Shown in pieces: positions 23,091-30,449 of a stretch of DNA of 64,000 bases (position 1 is its first letter; the number at the start of each line of letters is the position of its first letter). A program made the position numbers and the translations under genes. The DNA is from Levilinea saccharolytica (GTDB lineage: Bacteria; Chloroflexota; Anaerolineae; Anaerolineales; Anaerolineaceae): contig NZ_LGCM01000035.1 of NCBI RefSeq assembly GCF_001306035.1, positions 91,785-155,784 of the forward strand, in the 5' to 3' direction. The notes beneath the pieces are model-generated. The model saw only the letters and a program-made list of their open reading frames with translations, was not told where the DNA came from and did no database searches.

Positions 23091-25976
23091 ATGAATTTTT
23101 TGGCGTGGGTCTTCTTCGCGCCCCTCTTCTGTTTGCTCGCTGCCCTCGGGGTAAGCCTGTGGGCTCGTTCTGCGCGATCTTCTGTGCGCCTGGGTCTGCT
23201 GGTTTCCCTGGCGCCGCTGGCTGCTTTCCTCAGCGTGGCCGCTGTGCTGCCGCGCGTCACCGCCGGGAACCCGCTGCGCCTGAACCTGCCCTGGATGCCT
23301 TCGCTGGGGCTGGAAGCCGCCTTCTTCTTAGACGGCCTGGGGGCCTTATTCGCCCTGCTGATCAGCGGCATCGGCGTGCTGGTGGTGCTGTACGCCGGAT
23401 ATTACTTTGCAGACCACCCCGAAGACGCGCCGCGCTTTTTCAGCCTGCTGATGCTCTTCACAGCCGCCATGCTGGGTCTGGTGCTGGCCGGGGACGTGAT
23501 CACCCTGTTCATCTTCTGGGAAGGCACCAGTGTGGTGTCCTTCCTGCTGGTGGGCTTTAAGCATAAGGATGAGGCCGCCCGCCGCGGGGCCTTGCGCGCC
23601 TTTTGGATCACCGGCGGGGGCGGTTTGGCGCTGCTGTTTGGCCTGCTGCTCTTAGCGGAAATGGCGGGCAGCACGCGTCTGAGCGTGATTCTGGCCTCTG
23701 GCCCCGTTCTGCGCGCCCACGCACACTACCCGCTGGCCCTGGTGCTCATCGCCCTGGGAGCCTTCACCAAAAGCGCCCAATTCCCCTTCCACTTCTGGCT
23801 GCCGGGGGCCATGAGCGCGCCCACCCCCGCCAGCGCCTTCCTCCACTCCGCCACCATGGTCAAAGCCGGTCTGTATCTGGTCGCCCGGCTGAACCCCGCT
23901 CTGGGCGGCACCGATCTGTGGTTCTGGCTGTTCAGCCTGACGGGTATGGTCACCCTGCTGGTGGGGGCCTGGTTGGGCCTGCGCCAGCGCGATCTGAAAG
24001 CCTTGCTGGCCTACTCCACCATCAGCCAACTCGGGGTACTGATGATGCTGCTGGGGCAGGATACCTCCATCGCCTTCAAAGGCTTCGTCATCGGCGTCAC
24101 CGCCCACGCCCTGTATAAGAGCGCCCTGTTCCTCACCGCCGGGGCCGTGGATCTGGCCGCCGGGACCCGCGACCTGACCAAGCTGGGCGGCCTGTGGAAG
24201 ACCCACCGCGGGCTGGGCCTGGCGGCTGGGGTCGCCGGGCTGAGCATGGCCGGTCTGCCGCCCCTGTTCGGTTTCCTGGCCAAAGAGACCCTGCTGGCCG
24301 CCGTCACCCACCCCAATATCCCGCCCGTCACCAGCCTGGTCTTCACCGCCAGCACCGTCATCGCCGGGGCCTTGATGCTGGCCCAGGCCGGGCGTTTTGT
24401 CGTTGACACCTTCTTCGGCGAACGGCCTGCCGCCCAACCCCCGGCGCGGCCTTTGGCACGGGCTGTGGCGGTGCTGTGCGCCGTGCCCGCCGGGCTTTCG
24501 CTGCTGCTCACCAGCCTGCCGGAGCCGGAGCCTATCGCCGCCTTTTTGGCCTCCGCGGCCAGCGCGGCCTACGGCGGGCCGGTGAAGGTCTCTTTGGCCC
24601 TGTGGACGGGCATCAACCCGCCCCTGGTGCTCAGCGTCATCGCCGTCAGCCTGGGGCTGTTCCTGTTTTACCGCCGCGCCCGTGTCATCGCGGATCAGGA
24701 ATTTTTCTCCGCCTGGGCCGGCCGCCCCAACCTGGAAACCCCGGCCCGCGCCGCCTTGCGCCTGCTGGACCGCGCCGCCGCGGTTTCTCTGCGCACGCAG
24801 AGCGGCAAGCTGCGCCGTTACCTGGCGGTGATATTGGCCGCCTCCAGCCTGTTGGTGGCCTACGCCTTGCTGCGCCAGCCCATCGCATTTCAGTCCCTGG
24901 CCGTGCCCACCCCCGACCTGGCGGGCGGGCTGGGGGTGCTGCGCCTGTTTGCCTTGCTGTTGGTCGTGGGCGCCTCCGCCGCCAGCGTCTTTTTGCAGCG
25001 CGATCTGATGGCCGTCCTGGCGTTGGGTGCCTCTGGCCTCAGCGTGGCGGTCTTGTTCGCGCTGGAACCCGCGCCGGATGTGGCCCTGGTGCAGATTGTG
25101 GTGGATTTGCTGGTCACCACCATCCTCATCCTGGCCCTGCGCCGCATCCCCCGCCCCCTGCGCGAACAGGCCAACGACCGCCGCACCGCCTCTGGCTCTG
25201 TGCGCGACGCACTGCTGGCGGCCGCGGGCGGCCTGTGGATGGCCGCGGTCACCCTGATCAGCCTGACTTCACGCCCGCGCGTTTCAATCGTGACTCCTTT
25301 CTACGAGGCCAACGCCAAACCCCTCACCGGCGCGCGCGACGTGGTGGGGGCCATTGTGCTGGATTTCCGCGGGTTTGACACGCTGATTGAAATCACCGTG
25401 TTCGCCGTGGCCAGCCTGGGGGTTTACACCCTGCTGCGGCGAGGGCTGGGTCTGTACCGCGCTGCACATGAAATGCCCGCGGACGAAAAACCCCACCGCT
25501 CCTTCTTGATGGGCATCGGCGGGCAGCGGCCGTCGGCCCTGGTGCGGCTGCTGACCGATGCCATCCTGCCGCTCTCCATGGTCATCGCTGTGGTACACAT
25601 GATGTACGGCCACGACCAGCCGGGCGACGGCTTCACCGCGGGGGTGATGGTGGCTCTGGCCACCGGCCTGTGGCACATCGTTTACGGCAACCGTGAGGCG
25701 CGCCGCCGCCTGCCCTGGCTGCACCCTACCCCCCTGGTGGCCGCGGGCTTGCTCACCGTACTGGTTTCCGCGTCCCTGGGTGCCTGGATCAGCGGGTCGT
25801 TTTTGAGCGCGGTGGATTTTGGCAAACTGTGGGGGCTGAGCCTGCCGCCCGGTTTTGCCCTCAGCACCGCTTTCTTTTTCGAAGTCGGCATCTTCCTGGT
25901 GGTCTTGGGCAGCGCAGCGCGCATGTTGGACACGCTGGCCTTTGGTGAAGAGGCCGCCCCCCGGCAAGGAGGTTAA
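23091..25976 (+). CDS. mrpA: Mrp-type Na+/H+ antiporter, fused subunits A and B
   Basis: The 961-residue protein carries a NuoL/MrpA antiporter module (about 60-430) with KSAQFPFHFWLPGAM and the HALYKSALFLTAG lysine/histidine helices, then the MrpA-specific C-terminal helices (about 600-760), then an MrpB domain (about 805-945; MMYGHDQPGDGFTAG). It is the large membrane subunit of a complex exchanging H+ for Na+. No separate mrpB exists in the operon, so the fusion is functional, as known in several bacteria. GGGAGGA precedes the ATG. It is first in an operon with mrpCDEFG. Confidence 0.94.
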   Translation: MNFLAWVFFAPLFCLLAALGVSLWARSARSSVRLGLLVSLAPLAAFLSVAAVLPRVTAGNPLRLNLPWMPSLGLEAAFFLDGLGALFALLISGIGVLVVLYAGYYFADHPEDAPRFFSLLMLFTAAMLGLVLAGDVITLFIFWEGTSVVSFLLVGFKHKDEAARRGALRAFWITGGGGLALLFGLLLLAEMAGSTRLSVILASGPVLRAHAHYPLALVLIALGAFTKSAQFPFHFWLPGAMSAPTPASAFLHSATMVKAGLYLVARLNPALGGTDLWFWLFSLTGMVTLLVGAWLGLRQRDLKALLAYSTISQLGVLMMLLGQDTSIAFKGFVIGVTAHALYKSALFLTAGAVDLAAGTRDLTKLGGLWKTHRGLGLAAGVAGLSMAGLPPLFGFLAKETLLAAVTHPNIPPVTSLVFTASTVIAGALMLAQAGRFVVDTFFGERPAAQPPARPLARAVAVLCAVPAGLSLLLTSLPEPEPIAAFLASAASAAYGGPVKVSLALWTGINPPLVLSVIAVSLGLFLFYRRARVIADQEFFSAWAGRPNLETPARAALRLLDRAAAVSLRTQSGKLRRYLAVILAASSLLVAYALLRQPIAFQSLAVPTPDLAGGLGVLRLFALLLVVGASAASVFLQRDLMAVLALGASGLSVAVLFALEPAPDVALVQIVVDLLVTTILILALRRIPRPLREQANDRRTASGSVRDALLAAAGGLWMAAVTLISLTSRPRVSIVTPFYEANAKPLTGARDVVGAIVLDFRGFDTLIEITVFAVASLGVYTLLRRGLGLYRAAHEMPADEKPHRSFLMGIGGQRPSALVRLLTDAILPLSMVIAVVHMMYGHDQPGDGFTAGVMVALATGLWHIVYGNREARRRLPWLHPTPLVAAGLLTVLVSASLGAWISGSFLSAVDFGKLWGLSLPPGFALSTAFFFEVGIFLVVLGSAARMLDTLAFGEEAAPRQGG

Positions 25977-25979
25977 CCT

Positions 25980-26312
25980 ATGGAACTGCTCACTGCGCTT
26001 GCCATCGGCCTGCTGTTCGCGTTTGGGCTGTATCAGTTTTTGCGCCGCAACCTGATTCGCTCCGCCGTCGGGCTGATCATCCTTTCCAACGCCATCAACC
26101 TGTTTCTCCTCTCCACCGGCGCCTACCGGGGGTTAGTCCCCGCCTATGTAGGCGACCCGCTGCAGCACAGCGACGCCCTGCCGCAGGCCCTGGTGCTCAC
26201 CGCCGTGGTCATCAGCATGGGCGGTTTCGCCTTCATCACTGCCATGCTTTCGGGCATCGTCCACCGCTACCGCTCCGGCGACAGCGACGACGTCAGCCAG
26301 TTGAAAGGATAA
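25980..26312 (+). CDS. mrpC: Mrp antiporter subunit C (NuoK-like)
   Basis: A 110-residue protein with three membrane helices similar to NuoK: LYQFLRRNLIRSAVGLII and ALVLTAVVISMGGFAF with buried polar residues. The start follows AAGGAGG three bases after the mrpA stop. It has the expected size and place in the operon. Confidence 0.93.
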   Translation: MELLTALAIGLLFAFGLYQFLRRNLIRSAVGLIILSNAINLFLLSTGAYRGLVPAYVGDPLQHSDALPQALVLTAVVISMGGFAFITAMLSGIVHRYRSGDSDDVSQLKG

Positions 26313-26317
26313 GGCCC

Positions 26318-27805
26318 ATGAACCAACCGCAATGGGTACTGTTACCCGTCATCATCCCCCTGGCTGGGGCTGCCGTGGGCTTGCTGCTGCGCCACCAGCG
26401 CCGCGTTCAGGCCTACGGTTCGCTGGGCGTCATCCTCACCGCCCTGGCCGCCAGCCTGTTCCTGCTGGGGCGCGTGTACACCTATGGGCCGCAGGTGGCC
26501 CAATTGGGCGGGTGGGCCGCCCCCTACGGCATCAGCCTGACGGCGGATCTAACCGCCGCGCTGTTTGTGGTCATGGCTCAGGCGGTGCTGTCCACCGGTT
26601 TCATCTACGCCCTGGGCTGCAACGACCGCTGTTCGCGTTTCCCCACCTTCTACCCCCTCTTCCTGACCCTCTCCACCGGCCTGACCGGCGTGTTCCTCAC
26701 CGGCGACCTGTTTAACCTGTTCGTGTTTGCGGAGCTGCTGGTCATCTCCGGGGCAGCCCTCACCGCCATCTCGGATGACCCCCTGGGGCTGGAAGCGGCC
26801 TACAAGTATTTCCTCATCAGCCTGCTGGCCTCCCTGTTCCTGCTGGTGGCGGCGGGCAGCCTGTATGTCTCGTACGGCACCCTCAACCTGGCCGACCTTT
26901 CCGCGCGCATCGCCGCCGACCCCACCCGCCCGCTGACGGGCGTGGCCGCCGCCTGTTTGGTGGTGTTTTTCCTGGTGAAAAGCGCCGTAGCCCCCTTCCA
27001 CTTCTGGCAGCCCGATTTTCACACCGTCTCCCCCACCGCCGTCAGCGCCATGCTGTCTTCCGTGGTGGTCAAGGTGGGCGTGTACGGCCTGCTGCGCATG
27101 ACCACCCTGTGGTTTGTGCCCTTCGCCGCGGAACTGCGCGCTTTCCTCATCGTTGCCGGTCTGGTCGGCGTGATCTTCGGCGGGCTGACCGCGGTGGGCG
27201 CGCAGCATGCCAAGCGCATGCTGGCCTATTCCACCCTGGGGCAGATTGGTTTCATCCTGGTGGGCATCGGCTGGGGCACGCCCCTGGCGCTGACGGCCGC
27301 CCTGGTTTACATCATCAACCACAGTCTCATCAAATCTGCCCTGCTGATGATCGCTGGGGCCACAGCTAGCCGCGCGCCGGTCAAATCCGCCGCCTTCAGC
27401 GCCCTGCGCGGGGTGGGCAAATTCACCCCCCTGGGCGGCGCGCTGTTCCTGCTGGGCGGGCTGGCCCTGGCGGGCATCCCCCCCACCAACGGCTTTATCA
27501 GCAAACTGACCCTGCTGCGCAGCGGCCTGGCCCTGGGGGACGGTTGGACGCTGGCCGGGTTAGCCGCGGGCAGCCTGTTCTCGCTGGTGTACGTGGGCCG
27601 CGCCTACCGCAACATCTGGTGGCTGCCCGCCCAGGGTGAGATCAAGCCCAAAGCGGGGGGCGACCGCCTGTTGGCCCCGGCCGTCCTGGTGACCCTCTCA
27701 CTGGTGCTCGGCATCTGGGCTGAACCGTTCGTCAACCTGTGCCTGCAGGCGGTGGCATGGATGCTCAACCCTGCCGCCTACATTGCTCTGGTTTTAGGAG
27801 GTTAA
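26318..27805 (+). CDS. mrpD: Mrp antiporter subunit D (NuoN/NuoM-like)
   Basis: The 495-residue protein has about 14 membrane helices and the proton-antiporter module signature: FNLFVFAELLVISGAAL, LVKSAVAPFHFWQPD and the lysine/histidine helices around IINHSLIKSALLMIAG. It probably forms one of the ion channels next to MrpA. AAAGGAT precedes the ATG, five bases after mrpC; it ends directly at the start of mrpE. Confidence 0.94.
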   Translation: MNQPQWVLLPVIIPLAGAAVGLLLRHQRRVQAYGSLGVILTALAASLFLLGRVYTYGPQVAQLGGWAAPYGISLTADLTAALFVVMAQAVLSTGFIYALGCNDRCSRFPTFYPLFLTLSTGLTGVFLTGDLFNLFVFAELLVISGAALTAISDDPLGLEAAYKYFLISLLASLFLLVAAGSLYVSYGTLNLADLSARIAADPTRPLTGVAAACLVVFFLVKSAVAPFHFWQPDFHTVSPTAVSAMLSSVVVKVGVYGLLRMTTLWFVPFAAELRAFLIVAGLVGVIFGGLTAVGAQHAKRMLAYSTLGQIGFILVGIGWGTPLALTAALVYIINHSLIKSALLMIAGATASRAPVKSAAFSALRGVGKFTPLGGALFLLGGLALAGIPPTNGFISKLTLLRSGLALGDGWTLAGLAAGSLFSLVYVGRAYRNIWWLPAQGEIKPKAGGDRLLAPAVLVTLSLVLGIWAEPFVNLCLQAVAWMLNPAAYIALVLGG

Positions 27806-28312
27806 ATGGGCAGCGTTTTGACCTTTTTCCTGCTGGCCGGCGTCTATCTGGCCCTCAGCGGCAGTCTGGTCACCAGCAACCTGATCGCCGCCGCCCTCAT
27901 CGCACTGGGGATCATGCTGCTGCTGCGCATGGGCCAGCGCCCCGAGCGCATTCAAACCCTGCCCCGGGTGCTGTGGACCCTGCTGCGCTATCTGGGAATG
28001 CTCCTGGCGGATATGGTCAGCAGCGGCGTTCAGGTGGCGCGCATCGTGCTGGACCCCAAACTTCCCATCCAGCCCGCCATCTTAAAGATCCCCTGCGAGG
28101 AACAGTCCGATTTGATCTCCGCCCTCAGCGCCCATGCCATCACCCTCACCCCTGGGGAACTGGTGGTGGCCATTGACGAGCAGGGCGGCATGTACACCCA
28201 CTGCCTGGATATGAGCCTGTCGGTGGCTCAGCGCGTTGAACTGCTGCGGCACCACCGCGCCATGCTCAAAACCATCCTCGGTGAAACCAATGAAACCAGG
28301 GAGGCGCCGTGA
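27806..28312 (+). CDS. mrpE: Mrp antiporter subunit E
   Basis: The 168-residue protein has two to three N-terminal membrane helices and a soluble C-terminal domain. ALSAHAITLTPGELVVAID matches the conserved MrpE core (SxxITLTPGT). ATG comes directly after the mrpD stop with AGGAGG inside the end of mrpD; the stop overlaps the GTG start of mrpF. Confidence 0.92.
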   Translation: MGSVLTFFLLAGVYLALSGSLVTSNLIAAALIALGIMLLLRMGQRPERIQTLPRVLWTLLRYLGMLLADMVSSGVQVARIVLDPKLPIQPAILKIPCEEQSDLISALSAHAITLTPGELVVAIDEQGGMYTHCLDMSLSVAQRVELLRHHRAMLKTILGETNETREAP

Positions 28313-28587
28313 TCGAAACCTGGGTGGAATGGACTCTGATCTTCTCGCTGGCCGTGCACATTGTCCTCACCGGCGTGTGTGTGTGGCGCGTGTGGCGCGG
28401 TCAAAATGTGATTGACCGCCTGATCGGCGCCGATCTGGTGGGGACTCTGGCGCTGGCGGTGCTGGTGCTGATTGCCCTGATCGAGCGCACCAGCATCTAT
28501 TTTGACGTGGCCCTGGGGCTGGCCGCCCTGGGCTTCATGGCTTCGATCGTGCTGGCCAAATATCTAGCCGATCAGCGCGTTTTATAA
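28309..28587 (+). CDS. mrpF: Mrp antiporter subunit F
   Basis: A 92-residue protein with three membrane helices and the MrpF pattern VIDRLIGADLVGT (conserved Asp) and the late helix ALGFMASIVLAKY. It starts at GTG 28309, overlapping mrpE by four bases. Confidence 0.9.
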   Translation: MIETWVEWTLIFSLAVHIVLTGVCVWRVWRGQNVIDRLIGADLVGTLALAVLVLIALIERTSIYFDVALGLAALGFMASIVLAKYLADQRVL

Positions 28588-28602
28588 GGTAAGGTGACAG
28601 CG

Positions 28603-28956
28603 ATGGAAACCCTTTTCGGTCTGATTGTGATCCTTGCGGTGCTGATTGGCACAGCCTTCTCTGTCATCGGCGTGATCGGCTTCATCCGCCTGCCGGATGT
28701 CTATACCCGCCTGCACGCCACCGGCAAAGTCAGCGTGTTTGGGGTGGTGCTGCTGCTCCTGGCGGGGCTGTTCTGGACGCCGGTCTCCCCCGGCAAAGAC
28801 ATTGTCCTCATCGGGCTGCTCCTGTTGGCCGCGCCGGTGGCCTCACATGCCATTGCCTCGGCGGCTTACCGCCTAGGCATCCCCCCGCAGCAGCTCATGC
28901 GCAACGATCTGGCCGAGGTGGTGGAAAAAGAAAACGACCCCACCCCCCAGGGGTGA
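28603..28956 (+). CDS. mrpG: Mrp antiporter subunit G
   Basis: A 117-residue protein with three membrane helices and the MrpG hallmark GFIRLPDVYTRLHATGK. The ATG at 28603 has AAGGTG six bases upstream; an in-frame GTG lies nine bases earlier but overlaps that ribosome site. It completes the operon, so all seven Mrp functions are present in six genes. The 3' end lies within a hairpin shared with the opposite strand. Confidence 0.92.
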   Translation: METLFGLIVILAVLIGTAFSVIGVIGFIRLPDVYTRLHATGKVSVFGVVLLLLAGLFWTPVSPGKDIVLIGLLLLAAPVASHAIASAAYRLGIPPQQLMRNDLAEVVEKENDPTPQG

Positions 28957-28964
28957 GGTCGTTT
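28925..28964 (-). terminator. Terminator for the reductase operon, overlapping the mrpG end
   Basis: Stem of AAACGACC (28932-28940 region) with GGTCGTTT (28957-28964), extended by C and G runs. On the minus strand the tail reads TTTTCTTTTT (28925-28934), an excellent terminator; on the + strand only GTTTGG follows, so it ends mrp transcripts less well. Confidence 0.8.
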
Positions 28965-28990
28965 GGTCGGCCCGTAAACCAGCCCGCGCT

Positions 28991-29086
28991 TCAGGGCGCG
29001 CTTTGCACCAGGGCAAAAATCAGCGCCGCGATCACAATCACTACCCCCATGCCCACCGCTAACCAGGTCGTAAAACGCTGCCGCAT
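28991..29086 (-). CDS. 31-residue single-helix membrane protein
   Basis: An ATG at 29086, four bases after a strong AAAGGAGGG ribosome site, opens a frame for a 31-residue peptide: basic start MRQRFTTW, then one helix of about 20 hydrophobic residues (GVVIVIAALIFALV) and a short QSAP end. It starts 17 bases after the stop of the reductase gene and is followed by a terminator 26 bases later. The design matches small membrane proteins that assist a larger complex; no family is recognised. The strong ribosome site and operon position make it credible. Confidence 0.68.
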   Translation of the reverse strand: MRQRFTTWLAVGMGVVIVIAALIFALVQSAP

Positions 29087-29103
29087 CTCGCCCTCCTTTT
29101 AGG

Positions 29104-30435
29104 TTAAACCATGTCAAAGCGTTCGGAGTGGAAATCGCCCATCGGGACCTTGATCTGCACCAGGGCTTTTTCCACCGCGTCCATCATCGGTTTGGGCCCG
29201 CAGATGAACATCTCGTACATATTTTGGGCGCGCTCCGGGGGCAGATGGCGGGTCAATTTTTCCGCGTTGATGTAGCCTGTTTCGCCCTGCCAGTCCGCGG
29301 GGGGATCTTCTAAAAAGTGGATCACGCGCAGATCCAGACGCTGTTTTAAGGCCTCCAACTCCTCGCGAAAGGTCACGCTTTCCCAGTCGCGGTTGGCATA
29401 CAGCAGCCACAGGGGCCGCCGGTCGCCGCGGTCAGCCAGGGTGGACAGCATGCTCATCATGGGGGTGATGCCAATCCCTCCGGCGATGAACACAAACCCG
29501 CGCGCATGGGGGTGGCGGTCCACGCTGAAGGATCCAAAGGCTCCATCCAGGTACACGCGCTGGCCGGGTTTCATGTCCTTCACCGTACTCGTAAAATCAC
29601 CCAGGGCCTTGATGGTCATACTCAGGCGCTGGGGGTCTTCGGCGCTGGAAGAGATGGAGAAGGGGTGTTCTGCATCCGCAAAGGGCGAGCTGCCCGCCGT
29701 GATCCAGGCAAACTGCCCGGGCTGAAAACGAAAACCGCGGTGGCCGTCGGGGCGCATGACCAGGGTCCAGGCGCTGCCGCGTTCAGGCCGCACGGCTTCA
29801 ATCACATACGGCCGCCGCAGCAGAAGGAGCGGCTTAATCACGCGCACCCACACCAGCAGCCCCACCCAGAACAGGCCGTACCCCACCCACAAGACCTGTT
29901 TGGCGGGGGTGTTGATGTAATAGCCCACCAAAACAGCGTGAACCAGCCCCAGCCCCACGGCCGCCGCCGCCAAAAAACCGTGCCAGATGCGCCATTGGGT
30001 GTATTCAATCTTCCACTGCTTGCGGAAAATGCTGATCAGCACCAGGGCGATCAGCGCCGCTGTGGCCGTCACCGCCGCGCGCGCCCGCCAGGGGGCGCTG
30101 AACACGTTCAACAGACCCAGGGTCTGCGGGTCAAACACAAACAGCAGCAGCGGGTGGGCCAAAATCAAGACAAAGGCCACCAGCGAAATTTGGCGGTGAA
30201 AGAAATAGACGATGTCGCTGCCGTAAGGCGCTTTTAAGAAGCGGAAGCGCGCCGTCAGGGCAAATTGCAAGGCCATCATCGCCAAACCGGCAAAACCCAA
30301 CGCCACCGAGAAATCTCGGTAGAACGCCCGGCCGGGGGGGCGCTGCCCCACCAGCAAGATCAGCAAAGGCGCCAGGGTGAGCGCCAGATAGACCACCACC
30401 CAAAAAACTCCTTGCAGAATGCGTCGAGTTCTCAT
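29104..30435 (-). CDS. Ferric-reductase/NADPH-oxidase-like membrane flavoprotein
   Basis: The 443-residue protein has six N-terminal helices of the ferric reductase-like transmembrane domain, with heme-ligand-type histidines in FFHRQISLVAFVLILAHP and RIWHGFL...LVHAVLV, followed by an FAD-binding ferredoxin-reductase domain (FRFQPGQFAW, HPFSISSS) and an NAD-binding domain (FIAGGIGITPMMSML, FICGPKPMMDAV). It should pass electrons from NAD(P)H through FAD and heme across the membrane; the acceptor is unknown. GGGGAGG precedes the ATG closely. It is downstream of the P-type ATPase by 14 bases. Confidence 0.88.
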   Translation of the reverse strand: MRTRRILQGVFWVVVYLALTLAPLLILLVGQRPPGRAFYRDFSVALGFAGLAMMALQFALTARFRFLKAPYGSDIVYFFHRQISLVAFVLILAHPLLLFVFDPQTLGLLNVFSAPWRARAAVTATAALIALVLISIFRKQWKIEYTQWRIWHGFLAAAAVGLGLVHAVLVGYYINTPAKQVLWVGYGLFWVGLLVWVRVIKPLLLLRRPYVIEAVRPERGSAWTLVMRPDGHRGFRFQPGQFAWITAGSSPFADAEHPFSISSSAEDPQRLSMTIKALGDFTSTVKDMKPGQRVYLDGAFGSFSVDRHPHARGFVFIAGGIGITPMMSMLSTLADRGDRRPLWLLYANRDWESVTFREELEALKQRLDLRVIHFLEDPPADWQGETGYINAEKLTRHLPPERAQNMYEMFICGPKPMMDAVEKALVQIKVPMGDFHSERFDMV

Positions 30436-30449
30436 GTTCCTCCCCAATC

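Noticed and set aside
23091..25976. Reading the large mrp subunit as NADH dehydrogenase subunit L
   Set aside because: The C-terminal MrpB domain and the following mrpC-G genes identify it as Mrp; no other complex I or hydrogenase subunits are present.
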